In this document: piece by piece, positions 25,175 through 33,444 of the stretch
Position numbering within the stretch: position 1 is the stretch's first letter
Layout: every line of letters starts with the position of its first letter
DNA from: an uncultured Lachnospiraceae bacterium
Lineage (GTDB): Bacteria > Bacillota > Clostridia > Lachnospirales > Lachnospiraceae
Length of the DNA stretch: 64,000 nt
Assembly: GCA_910577825.1 (NCBI GenBank)
Contig: CAJTOK010000003.1
Coordinates: 1 to 64,000, forward strand
Direction of reading: 5' to 3'
Notes under the pieces: generated by a model
The model's input: the letters and a program-made list of their open reading frames with translations, nothing else
Database searches by the model: none
What the model was told of the DNA's origin: nothing
Made by a program: the position numbers and the translations under genes

Positions 25175-27010
25175 TAATATAGCCTCTCGGATTCTCCAAC
25201 CCTTATTTTCTGCGGCTTTCAAACCCAGTTTTATAAAAATTCCCCCACTTTTTTGCCAAAAACACTTGACAAACCAGTCAAAAAATGCGGCGCTTCGCGC
25301 CTCTTAATTAAAAAAGCACTTTTCACCCCGGCGTAGCCGGCAAGCATTTTTTGATTGGAGATGATTTTTATGTTACCTGTTAATTATGGCGGCCATACCG
25401 CCTACCAGGACACCTTTGTGTCTGAATTCCTCTCTTTATTCCCTGACCCCTTTGTTGTTCCTAAACAAACATGGGATATCATTGTGAAATTCTGGTATCT
25501 TGATCTCTCTGAAACGGATACCATCATGCAGGAGTTTTATTCCCTGCTTGGTAAACCTGCCACACGTTTCCCTTCCTGCCTGCTCCGTTCCTATCTTCTG
25601 TCAATCGTACTTGGGGTAACTTCCATTACCCAATGGTGCAGGCTGCTTAAAATAACCCCTTTGTACGCCATCCTCAGCGGTTTTTCTGTTGATGACACTC
25701 CAGGCGTTGGGACTTTTTATGACTTTTTTAACCGGTTATGGCAGTCTGGCAAAGACAACTACATCAACCAGATTAAGCATAAAAAACCAAAACCTGAAAA
25801 AGGTAAAAAACGTGGTGATAAAACTCCCTGCGACACGGACAGTGCCGCTGCAAAACTCCTTCCACTTATGCAGCGCATCCACCTTCCAAACAATAATCCG
25901 TTTTATCTTATCTTCCGGCTGTATAAAGCCCAGTTCCTTGATGAATCCGTCCGCAGGGGGCTGGTTCATCCAAGCCACCTTTCACTTGCCGGTGACGGAA
26001 CCCCTCTGGAAACCGCAAGGCTTGAACGCTCCAAAAGGATTTGCAGCTGTCCAAAAGGCTCTGGCTGTGGCTGCAAACGGAAGTTTTCACAACCAGACTG
26101 CAACTGGGGATGGGATTCTTCCAGAAATAAATATTTTTTTGGATACCATCTTTACATGTTTGTTGCTTCTGATTCTGAAAACGGCCTTCCTGTTTTTCCA
26201 ATGCTTGAACGTGCTTCCAGGCATGACCTGCTCTCCTTCCTGCATACTTTTTTCGCTATGAAATCCTATCTTCCTGGATTTCATATTGAAAAACTACTGC
26301 TGGATTCCGCCCATGATGCTTACCCACTTTATGAATACTGCAAAACAAACGGCATCACCCCTTTTATTGACCTCAATCCCGGCCATACAGGGCACTTCAA
26401 ATATAAAGATGACTTTACCATAGATGAAGATGGTGTCCCTGTCTGTAAATTGGGCTTACGCATGCACCACGATGGTGTGGAAAAAGCAAAACACCGCGAA
26501 AAATACCGCTGTCCTCTTGCAAACCGGAAGAAGGGTTGTTTCTGTGGACACCCCTGCTCAGATTCAAAATACGGAAGGACCGTACATATCCAGCAAAAAG
26601 ACAATCCAAGGATTTTTAACATACCACCAAGAGACAGTAAGGAATGGAAACTGGAGTACAACAGACGGACATCTGTGGAGAGGTCAAATAAACGGGAAAA
26701 AATAGATTATAAATTAGAAGACGGCAGACACCGTTCCTCTAAGATGTGGTACTGCCGCCTCTATGCAATCATGATGCTCCAACATCTTGATGCATGGAAA
26801 ATGCCAACCCGTGTAGAAACCATTTTTACGTTCTCACGAATTGCCAATACAAAATAATCATACCACATTTTCAAAAAAATCACATTAATTTCCAAGGGAT
26901 AAGTGCGCCCTTTTTTTAATGTTTATTTGATATCTTTCCAAAATCACACAATATTCAGTTGTCAAATTTTACTCTCAGACTATCTGGTGAGAATCCGAGA
27001 GGCTATTAAT
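25175..27010 (+). mobile_element. Complete insertion sequence, 1828 bp, with 4-bp target duplication
   Basis: An exact 18-bp inverted repeat bounds the element: ATAGCCTCTCGGATTCTC at 25179-25196 and its complement at 26989-27006. The flanking TAAT at 25175-25178 and 27007-27010 is a target-site duplication. The element carries one transposase gene. Between the left end and the gene are GC-rich hairpins (GGCGC/GCGCC near 25291; CCGGC/GCCGG near 25330), which may shield the gene from outside transcription. Its base composition and codon use are visibly GC-richer than the neighbours, indicating recent arrival. Confidence 0.9.
25370..26857 (+). CDS. DDE transposase of the 1.8-kb IS
   Basis: A transposase of about 495-500 residues. 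A DDE triad is suggested by GDGTPLETA (about 218), LLLDSAHDA (about 314) and the glutamate of RRTSVERSNKRE (about 443), followed by a K/R-rich C-terminal region. Paired Cys motifs (CSCPKGSGCGC; CFCGHPC) may bind zinc. The fold is IS4/IS1182-superfamily-like; I am not sure of the ISfinder family. The start could be the ATG at 25355 or at 25370; GGAGATG (25356 region) fits the latter. The frame is intact, so the element may still be active. Confidence 0.85.
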   Translation: MLPVNYGGHTAYQDTFVSEFLSLFPDPFVVPKQTWDIIVKFWYLDLSETDTIMQEFYSLLGKPATRFPSCLLRSYLLSIVLGVTSITQWCRLLKITPLYAILSGFSVDDTPGVGTFYDFFNRLWQSGKDNYINQIKHKKPKPEKGKKRGDKTPCDTDSAAAKLLPLMQRIHLPNNNPFYLIFRLYKAQFLDESVRRGLVHPSHLSLAGDGTPLETARLERSKRICSCPKGSGCGCKRKFSQPDCNWGWDSSRNKYFFGYHLYMFVASDSENGLPVFPMLERASRHDLLSFLHTFFAMKSYLPGFHIEKLLLDSAHDAYPLYEYCKTNGITPFIDLNPGHTGHFKYKDDFTIDEDGVPVCKLGLRMHHDGVEKAKHREKYRCPLANRKKGCFCGHPCSDSKYGRTVHIQQKDNPRIFNIPPRDSKEWKLEYNRRTSVERSNKREKIDYKLEDGRHRSSKMWYCRLYAIMMLQHLDAWKMPTRVETIFTFSRIANTK

Positions 27011-27147
27011 TTTCTGTCCCCTGTATTCTTTTTTAATAAAAATACATTTATGGAATATTATAGACAGGTAAGTTTATATGTTGTATAATTCTACCATAAA
27101 TATTTGGGGGCTTCAATTAAAATTTGCTGGTTTTACAAGATTTACTC

Positions 27148-27197
27148 TTGACTTATTATAACAAAATTGGTAAATTATTTAGAAAGCAACCGTTTGC
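27148..27197 (+). promoter_or_regulatory. Promoter and LacI-type operator of the galactan regulator
   Basis: TTGACT (27148-27153), a 17-base spacer and TAAATT (27171-27176). Ten bases on, GCAACCGTTTGC (27186-27197) is a near-palindrome with a central CG, the form of LacI-family operators, placed just after the start site. This suggests autoregulation. A further promoter-like pair (TAGACA 27061, TATAAT 27084, 17 apart) lies upstream with no clear gene of its own. Confidence 0.6.
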
Positions 27198-27234
27198 GCA
27201 ATAAAATATTTTTAGGTGTAGTACGGGGGTTAAT

Positions 27235-28230
27235 GTGGGCAAAAATATTACAATAGCAGATGTGGCAGAGGAACTGGGAGTATCTAAAACTACTGTTTCA
27301 CGTGCCATGTCAGGAAAAGGGCGTATAAGTGAGGCTACAAGGCAGCGGGTAAAGGCTTATATGGAGGAGAAGAATTACAAGCCTAATATTATAGCACAGG
27401 GGCTTGCAAAGTCCAAAACATATAATATAGGTGTTGTTATGCCATCAGATTACGGCATTGAAGATATGTCATATTTCCATAACTGTCTTGTAGGGCTTCA
27501 GGAAATGGCGGCTTCATATGGATATGATATAGTGCTTGCAGTATGCAGCAATAATGATTTAGGGCAGCTTAAACGTATAACTTCCAATGGAAAAGTTGAT
27601 GGTGTTATCCTTATGCGTACCCTTATAGAAGATGAAGCAGTAAAATTATTGCTAAAACAGGAGTTTCCATTTGTAGTTATTGGAATATCTGGATATAATA
27701 ATGTTATCCAGATAGAGCATAACCACTTTGAAGGATGCAGGGAACTCACATTGATGCTTCTTATGAAGAAGCTTAGAAGGATAGCCGTAATAGGCGGAAG
27801 TGAAGCACATATGGTTACATCAAGCCGTATTAAAGGATATAAAGCCGCATATGGCGGAATGGATATAAAGCTGCCTGACGGCCTTATCTATCTTAACCAG
27901 GATAATCCCATAATGATTGAAAGGGCTGTGGATGATATATTTCTTAAAGGGGCAGACTGTATAATATGTATGGATGATGCCATATGTTCGGTTGTGCTTA
28001 ACAAGCTCAGGAAAGAGGATATAGAAGTACCTGCTGATATTAAAATAGCGTCATTTTTTGACAGCATGATTCTTAAAAATAATGTACCAGCAATTACAAC
28101 ACTTTCATTTGATGTACAGGAAATTGGAAAAACTGCATGTAAAACGCTTATAGATATACTTGAAGGGAGCAGGGTTAAAAATATTACTTATCTGGGATAT
28201 AAGGTAGAACTTAAAGAGTCTACAAGATAA
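27235..28230 (+). CDS. LacI family transcriptional regulator
   Basis: A 331-residue LacI/GalR regulator. The helix-turn-helix reads ITIADVAEELGVSKTTVSRAMSGKGRISEATRQRV (about 4-38) with the hinge NYKPNIIAQGLA (about 47-58), followed by a periplasmic-binding-protein-like effector domain (about 60-325). The start codon is GTG at 27235 after GGGGG. It is next to a GH53 galactanase and galE, so it probably senses a galacto-oligosaccharide or galactose derivative and controls this locus and itself. Confidence 0.9.
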   Translation: MGKNITIADVAEELGVSKTTVSRAMSGKGRISEATRQRVKAYMEEKNYKPNIIAQGLAKSKTYNIGVVMPSDYGIEDMSYFHNCLVGLQEMAASYGYDIVLAVCSNNDLGQLKRITSNGKVDGVILMRTLIEDEAVKLLLKQEFPFVVIGISGYNNVIQIEHNHFEGCRELTLMLLMKKLRRIAVIGGSEAHMVTSSRIKGYKAAYGGMDIKLPDGLIYLNQDNPIMIERAVDDIFLKGADCIICMDDAICSVVLNKLRKEDIEVPADIKIASFFDSMILKNNVPAITTLSFDVQEIGKTACKTLIDILEGSRVKNITYLGYKVELKESTR

Positions 28231-28364
28231 TATAATGCGGGTTTTAAAAGCATTGGAAGGAAGAAAGAGTGAAAAATAAATTTTTCACTCAGCAAGTTTG
28301 TGTCTGCGCTGCGGCACAAACATTGCATTATGCGCAAAAGGCAGCGCAGAAATGAGAGAAAATT
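28231..28364 (+). promoter_or_regulatory. Intergenic region with two strong dyads before the galactanase
   Basis: A perfect 10-bp hairpin (28267-28276 with 28281-28290, GAGTGAAAAA/TTTTTCACTC) is followed by a 10-bp stem TCTGCGCTGC/GCAGCGCAGA enclosing about 30 bases. The second loop contains TTGCATTATGCGCAA, itself a near-palindrome resembling a LacI-type operator. I see no good sigma-70 promoter; the dyads may act as operators or as RNA structures in the lacI-galactanase transcript. Confidence 0.45.
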
Positions 28365-29531
28365 ATGGATAAATTTATAAAGGGAATGGATATTTCTACC
28401 CTTGTAGAAATGGAAAAGTGCGGGGCAAAATACTATGACTATGGAAAAGAGGGTGATTTATTTGATATCCTTAAATCATATGGGACTAATGCAGTGCGTA
28501 TAAGGTTGTGGAATGACCCATATGACAGCAATGGCATGCCATATGGAGCCGGCACTAATGACCTGGAAACAATGGTTATACTTGCAAAAAGGGCAAAGGC
28601 GCATGGAATGGATATACTTCTTGACCTGCATTACAGTGATTTCTGGGCTGACCCGGGCAAGCAGTTTAAGCCAAAGGCATGGGAAGGGCTGGATGCAGGC
28701 GGGCTTTGTGATGCTGTTTATAATTATACAGCTGGTGTAATGAATGTATGTAAGGATAATGGCATACTGCCAGATATGGTGCAGACTGGCAATGAACTTT
28801 CTAACGGGATGTTATGGCCAGACGGGCAGGTTTTTGATGATGAAACTGCAAAGGAACTGGGGCGCGCACCAGAGTATGATAACCTTGCAAAGTTTGTAAG
28901 TGCAGGGATACGCGGTGTAAAGGCAGTCCACCCTGGTGCAAAAATAATGATACATCTTGACAATGGCGGCAATAATGGACTGTACCGCCGCTGGTTTGAT
29001 AATTATATAAAACGTGGTGAGGATTTTGATGTAATAGGGCTGTCATATTATCCTTTCTGGCATGGCACGCTTAATGATTTAAGCGCAAATATGGCAGATA
29101 TTGCAAAGCGTTATGGAAAAGAATTAATTGTAGCTGAAGTTTCCATGGGATTTACTATGGAAGATTACAAAGATTATGAAAAACTTCCTGGTGAAGAGCG
29201 CAAAGGCATGGCTACAAGGCAGGAACTTGTGGATAAAATAGAGTATCCTATGACTAAAGAGGGGCAGGCAGGTTTCCTGAAAGACCTGCTTGACAGGATT
29301 TGCAATGTACCAGACGGGCTTGGGGCAGGTTTTTATTACTGGGAACCTGCATGGATACCTCTGCATGGTTCAGGCTGGGCAACAAAAGAATCGCTGGAAT
29401 ATATTAAAGACCCTGGCCCGTGTGGCAATGAATGGGCAAACCAGGCGCTGTTTGATTATAATGGAAATGCACTTCCTGCGTTAAAACTAATAAGGGATTA
29501 TAAACCAGTAAGGTCTGGGAAGAAATCCTGA
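28365..29531 (+). CDS. Glycoside hydrolase family 53, endo-beta-1,4-galactanase
   Basis: A 388-residue GH53 enzyme that cleaves beta-1,4-galactan, the side chain of pectic rhamnogalacturonan I. Blocks: FIKGMDISTLVEME (about 4-17), AVRIRLWNDP (about 44-53), LLDLHYSDFWADPGKQ (about 85-100), the acid/base Glu in QTGNELSNGM (about 140-149) and the nucleophile Glu in LIVAEVSMGF (about 255-264). There is no signal peptide, so it acts inside the cell on imported galacto-oligosaccharides. It lies between the LacI regulator and galE. No transporter for the oligosaccharides is in the window. Confidence 0.93.
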   Translation: MDKFIKGMDISTLVEMEKCGAKYYDYGKEGDLFDILKSYGTNAVRIRLWNDPYDSNGMPYGAGTNDLETMVILAKRAKAHGMDILLDLHYSDFWADPGKQFKPKAWEGLDAGGLCDAVYNYTAGVMNVCKDNGILPDMVQTGNELSNGMLWPDGQVFDDETAKELGRAPEYDNLAKFVSAGIRGVKAVHPGAKIMIHLDNGGNNGLYRRWFDNYIKRGEDFDVIGLSYYPFWHGTLNDLSANMADIAKRYGKELIVAEVSMGFTMEDYKDYEKLPGEERKGMATRQELVDKIEYPMTKEGQAGFLKDLLDRICNVPDGLGAGFYYWEPAWIPLHGSGWATKESLEYIKDPGPCGNEWANQALFDYNGNALPALKLIRDYKPVRSGKKS

Positions 29532-29575
29532 CAGGGCATTTTCATTAAAATATAAATAAATGGAGGAATTTTGTT

Positions 29576-30565
29576 ATGAAGATTTTAGTATTAGGTGGTG
29601 CTGGCTATATTGGTTCACACACTGTAAGTGAGCTTGTAGATGCAGGTGAGGAAGTTGTTATTGCTGATAACCTTGAAACAGGACATATTGAAGCAGTAAA
29701 TCCAAAAGCTAAATTTTACGAGGGGGATATACGTAACAGGGAATTTATAGACAGTGTATTTGAAAATGAAAAGATAGATGCGGTTATACATTTTGCTGCA
29801 AATTCGCTTGTAGGCGAGAGCATGGCAAACCCGCTTAAATATTATGATAATAACCTTTATGGCACAAAAGTGCTGCTTGAAAGCATGGTGGCACATGGTG
29901 TTGGTAAAATTGTATTTTCTTCAACAGCTGCAACATATGGCGAGCCGGAAAGCATACCTATCTTAGAAACAGACAGGACAGAACCAACTAACCCATATGG
30001 TGAAACAAAGCTTTCCATGGAAAAAATGATGAAATGGACAGGTGTTGCACACGGGCTGCGCTATGTTGCACTCAGGTACTTTAATGCCTGTGGTGCACAT
30101 AAAAGCGGTGAAATTGGCGAGGCACATAATCCTGAAACACACCTTATCCCTCTTATCCTGCAAGTTCCAAACGGACAGAGGGAGTCAGTAAGCATATTTG
30201 GTACAGATTATGATACAAAAGATGGTACATGCGTAAGGGACTATATCCATGTTACAGACCTTGCACAGGCACATATACTTGCAGTAAAATATCTTGCAGA
30301 TGGCGGGGAAAGCAATGTATTTAACCTTGGAAACGGGGTAGGTTTTACAGTTAAAGAGGTTATTGAAACAGCACGTAAAGTTACAGGACACCCTATACCA
30401 GCCGTAGAATCCCCACGCCGTGGCGGTGACCCTGCAAAGCTTATTGCTTCAAGTGAAAAGGCAAGGAAAGTCCTTGGCTGGAATCCAGAACATGCAGGTC
30501 TTGAGGAGATTATTGAATCTGCATGGAAATGGCATAAAACCCACCCACATGGCTATGCAGAATAA
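29576..30565 (+). CDS. galE: UDP-glucose 4-epimerase
   Basis: A 329-residue extended short-chain dehydrogenase. It has the NAD-binding GGAGYIGSH (about 7-15), SSTAATYGEPE (catalytic Ser/Thr region, about 115-125), YGETK (Tyr/Lys pair, about 141-145) and the GalE-specific DGTCVRDYIHVTDLA (about 214-228). It interconverts UDP-galactose and UDP-glucose in the Leloir pathway, fitting its place after the galactanase. GGAGG lies 9 bases before the ATG. Confidence 0.94.
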   Translation: MKILVLGGAGYIGSHTVSELVDAGEEVVIADNLETGHIEAVNPKAKFYEGDIRNREFIDSVFENEKIDAVIHFAANSLVGESMANPLKYYDNNLYGTKVLLESMVAHGVGKIVFSSTAATYGEPESIPILETDRTEPTNPYGETKLSMEKMMKWTGVAHGLRYVALRYFNACGAHKSGEIGEAHNPETHLIPLILQVPNGQRESVSIFGTDYDTKDGTCVRDYIHVTDLAQAHILAVKYLADGGESNVFNLGNGVGFTVKEVIETARKVTGHPIPAVESPRRGGDPAKLIASSEKARKVLGWNPEHAGLEEIIESAWKWHKTHPHGYAE

Positions 30566-30603
30566 AACTTTTTATAAGTAAAATACAGAAAGGGCATAAT
30601 TAA

Positions 30604-31377
30604 ATGGACTACGGTTTAATTGGTGAAAAACTGGGGCACAGTTATTCTAAAGAAATACACGAAATGCTTGCAGATTACACATATGATATACATCCTTTAA
30701 GCAAAGAAGAATTTAAATCTTTTATGGAAAAACACGAATTTAAAGCAATTAATGTAACAATCCCTTATAAAAGGGATGTTATCCCTTTCCTTGAAGGAAT
30801 GGATGAAAATGCAGAAGCAATAGGGGCAGTTAATACCATTGTTAATAAAGATGGAAAACTTTATGGGCATAATACAGATTTTTCAGGATTTATGTATATG
30901 TTAAAAAAACATGACATTAACCCTTCCGGAAAAAAATGTGTAGTGCTTGGCGATGGCGGTGCTTCCAAAGCTGTTGTAGCTGTCCTGGAAAAAATGGGGG
31001 CAAGTGAGATTGTCATTGTAGATATTATAAAAACAGAAACAGCAATTACATATGATGAATGTTTTGCAAAACACACAGATGCACAGATAATTGTTAATAC
31101 AAGCCCTGTAGGAATGTATCCAAAATGTGATGCAAGCCCTGTGGATTTAAAGAAATTCCCACAGTGTGGGGCAGTAGCAGATGTTATTTACAACCCGCTT
31201 GAAACAAAACTTGTAACACAGGCAAAAGAACTTGGCATGGCAGGAGTAAACGGGCTTGAAATGCTTGTAGCACAGGCACTTTATGCAGTGGAATTTTTCC
31301 TTGAAACAAAACTTGATGAAGCAAAAATTGATGAAGTTTACCAGGAAATATATAATGATAAATTAAAAGAACAATAA
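30604..31377 (+). CDS. aroE: Shikimate dehydrogenase (short form)
   Basis: A 257-residue enzyme with the shikimate-binding GEKLGHSYSKEIHEM (about 7-21), the catalytic Lys in NVTIPYKRD (about 50-58), GAVNTIV (about 77-83), HNTDFSGF (about 92-99) and NADP site GDGGASKAVV (about 118-127). It is slightly shorter than typical AroE (270-290). It reduces 3-dehydroshikimate to shikimate. It trails galE by 38 bases, so it may be transcribed with the galactan genes, an unusual pairing. Confidence 0.92.
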   Translation: MDYGLIGEKLGHSYSKEIHEMLADYTYDIHPLSKEEFKSFMEKHEFKAINVTIPYKRDVIPFLEGMDENAEAIGAVNTIVNKDGKLYGHNTDFSGFMYMLKKHDINPSGKKCVVLGDGGASKAVVAVLEKMGASEIVIVDIIKTETAITYDECFAKHTDAQIIVNTSPVGMYPKCDASPVDLKKFPQCGAVADVIYNPLETKLVTQAKELGMAGVNGLEMLVAQALYAVEFFLETKLDEAKIDEVYQEIYNDKLKEQ

Positions 31378-31397
31378 AGATATGTATTAATAAATTA

Positions 31398-31447
31398 AAC
31401 TCCCCTGTACTGGCTGGCGGGATTAAAACAGCCAGTACAGGGGAGTT
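31398..31447. terminator. Bidirectional terminator between aroE and the BlaR1 remnant
   Basis: A 19-bp stem (AACTCCCCTGTACTGGCTG and its complement) encloses a short loop between convergent genes. Confidence 0.88.
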
Positions 31448-31457
31448 ATTATAAATA

Positions 31458-32520
31458 TTAACCTTCTAAGCCATAAAAGCTTATTTTCCAATTATTAGAC
31501 TGCTTTATAAGTTCAATAGTTAAGTATGTAAATGTATCACTTTCAGGACTGGTTTTAAATTCAAGGCTGGCAGTACACGTTTTTCCATTCTTTATATTTT
31601 CTAATCCTTTAAGTGTAATATTGCTGGCTTTATCAGATAACTCATATATTTCTATATCTTTTTTATAAGATGCGGCCAGGAAATTTTTTACGCCTTTTTT
31701 ATTTCCATTAAAATAAGCATTAGAAAATTCTTCTACAACATTTTTTATCTTTATTCCGTCTTCTGATAAAGGAGTTTTAATGTCTTTTTTAATATTGTTT
31801 TCCTGTTCTGTGGTTTTGTCCTGGTACTGGGAAGGTTTTTGCACGGATGTTGTGCCTGTAATGCCTGGTTTTGCAAATGTGCAGCTTGTAAATATTCCTG
31901 GCACAAGTGCAATTATAGCAGTACAGGCAAATAAATAAAATCCTTTTCTTTTTTTATTTTTGGTTAAAATGTTTTTAAAGCGTTTCTTCATAATATTTGT
32001 ACCCCCGTAAAATTGTGTCTGGAAAATTGTTTTCTGTTTCTTTTTGTTTTGCTTTTGCAGTACAGACAGAAGGATTTTTGTATATTCTTTCCTGTTATTA
32101 TAAGATGTATTTGCAACAACAGCTTCATCGCAATAAAGTTCCATATCAACAGATATTTCTTTCCGCATTATGTATACAACAGGATTAAACCAGTGAAGGG
32201 CACTGGCAGTAAAAAATGGATATAATACCAGCCAATGTAATGCCTGTGCTGCTGGCTTTTGTATTTAATACTGGCACAAGCCCTGTGTTTTCTGTTGCCT
32301 GTGCTGTAATTTGCAGAGGAATATTTAAAGTAAATATCTGCGATGGCATATCTATATGGAATGGTACAGCAAGGCGCATGGCAATAACTGCCCATGCAGG
32401 ATATTTCCATTTTATTGTATAGTGTTTGTTAAAAAAAGGGGCTGTTATAACCAGTATAAGTATAACAGGGCTTATAAATAAAGAGATTTCAAAAATAGAA
32501 ATAAACCAGTTTTCTATCAT
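31458..32520 (-). pseudogene. BlaR1-type M56 sensor protease, internal deletion and frameshift
   Basis: The N-terminal part (32520 leftwards) has two membrane segments and the conserved KYPAWAVIAMRLAVPFHIDMP block of BlaR1/MecR1-like proteins, then stops at 32185. Just before this stop a second frame opens with ALHWFNPVVYIMRKEIS and continues to 31458; these residues normally follow the HExxH zinc site. So about 150 codons including the protease motif have been lost, with a shift of frame at the join near 32205. The C-terminal part keeps the last membrane segment and an extracytoplasmic domain (about 120 residues). The start overlaps the end of the upstream blaI-type gene by 4 bases. Confidence 0.85.
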
Positions 32521-32903
32521 TTCCCTTCCTCCAGTTTATCTAAATATTTTTTAAGTTCTTCTATGTCATCATCTTTAATTACTTTATTGCTGTATAAATT
32601 AGCTACAAGATTCTGTATGGAATTATTATAAAGCCTTTTAAGAAAATTCCTGCTTTCTTTAGCTTTATAGTCATTTTCTGTAATAACGGGATAGTAAAGG
32701 TTAGTGCCAGTTTCCCGGTTACAGCCAATAAAACCTTTGCCAGACAGGCGTGATAATGAAGTCATTAAAGTAGATAGCTGCCATTTTCTATGCCCTTTAA
32801 GTTTATTTAATATATAATTTGATGTAACAGGACATGAAGAAGCCCATATTACCTGCATAATCTCTAATTCAGCTTCACCAAGGGTTTTAATTACTTTACA
32901 CAT
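32517..32903 (-). CDS. BlaI/MecI family repressor (left copy)
   Basis: A 128-residue winged-helix repressor: LGEAELEIMQVIWAS (about 7-21) and the recognition region STLMTSLSRLSGKGFIG (about 44-60) are typical. The C-terminal dimerisation helices are present. The ATG at 32903 follows AAGGAGG; the longer frame reading would begin inside the operator region. Its promoter is overlaid by two perfect operator repeats, so it is probably autoregulated. Its partner sensor is broken, which may leave it permanently repressing. Confidence 0.88.
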   Translation of the reverse strand: MCKVIKTLGEAELEIMQVIWASSCPVTSNYILNKLKGHRKWQLSTLMTSLSRLSGKGFIGCNRETGTNLYYPVITENDYKAKESRNFLKRLYNNSIQNLVANLYSNKVIKDDDIEELKKYLDKLEEGK

Positions 32904-32920
32904 AAAATTTCCTCCTTTTA

Positions 32921-32968
32921 TTATACGTTTGTATAATGTATTATACGTTTGTATAACCGGTTTGTCAA
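32921..32968 (-). promoter_or_regulatory. Promoter with tandem BlaI-type operators
   Basis: TTATACGTTTGTATAA occurs twice, at 32921-32936 and 32941-32956, each a palindrome (TTATAC/GTATAA) around GTTT, 20 bases apart, i.e. on the same helix face. On the minus strand TTGACA (32968-32963), a 17-base spacer and TATAAT (32945-32940) form the promoter; one operator covers the -10 and spacer, the other the start region. Confidence 0.85.
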
Positions 32969-33000
32969 GCATAAATATACAGTTTTGTTATAAAAAGGTA

Positions 33001-33029
33001 TTGCAATATAGCCTACAGTATGTTAATAT
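33001..33029 (+). promoter_or_regulatory. Promoter of the right BlaI/BlaR1 pair
   Basis: TTGCAA (33001-33006), a 17-base spacer and TAATAT (33024-33029). The TTATACGTTTGTATAA operator is absent here, so this pair is probably not controlled by the left repressor. Confidence 0.6.
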
Positions 33030-33069
33030 AATTATGCCGGCAAGATGTTAATATAGAAAGGGGATATTT

Positions 33070-33444
33070 ATGTTACAGCAGATTAGTGCTTCAGAACTTG
33101 TTCTTATGAAAATCATATGGAAAAATGGAGGCGGGGCTTTATATTCATATATTATGGAAGAGCTGGAAAAGGAAGAAAACAGCTGGAAGAAAAATACTGT
33201 GCTTACGCTGCTTTCCCGTCTGGTGTCAAAAAAATATTTAAGGATAAAGAAGATTGGAAGGCGTAATGAATATATAGCATTGGTAAAAGAAAATGAATAC
33301 AAGGCAGAGCAGACACATAGTTTTGTGGATACAGTATATGAAGGGAATGTAAAAGGGCTGGTATCAACACTTTTGCAGCAGGATATTATTTCATCAGATG
33401 AATTAAAAGAGATAGAAAGGTTCTGGGCGGGGGAGAATGATTGA
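33070..33444 (+). CDS. BlaI/MecI family repressor (right copy)
   Basis: A 124-residue winged-helix repressor with ISASELVLMKIIWKNGG (about 5-21), NTVLTLLSRLVSKKYLRIKK (about 42-61) and C-terminal helices. GAAAGGGGAT precedes the ATG. It overlaps the start of the M56 sensor gene by 8 bases, the classic coupled blaI-blaR1 layout. It is divergent from, and only moderately similar by eye to, the left BlaI copy. Confidence 0.88.
   Translation: MLQQISASELVLMKIIWKNGGGALYSYIMEELEKEENSWKKNTVLTLLSRLVSKKYLRIKKIGRRNEYIALVKENEYKAEQTHSFVDTVYEGNVKGLVSTLLQQDIISSDELKEIERFWAGEND

Noticed and set aside
25267..25345. GC-rich hairpins inside the IS as a separate regulatory RNA
   Set aside because: They lie between the IS end and transposase gene and are most simply protective structures of the IS.
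32921..32956. Short exact repeats considered as a CRISPR fragment
   Set aside because: Only two copies, palindromic, 4-base gap, and placed over a promoter: operators, not CRISPR.
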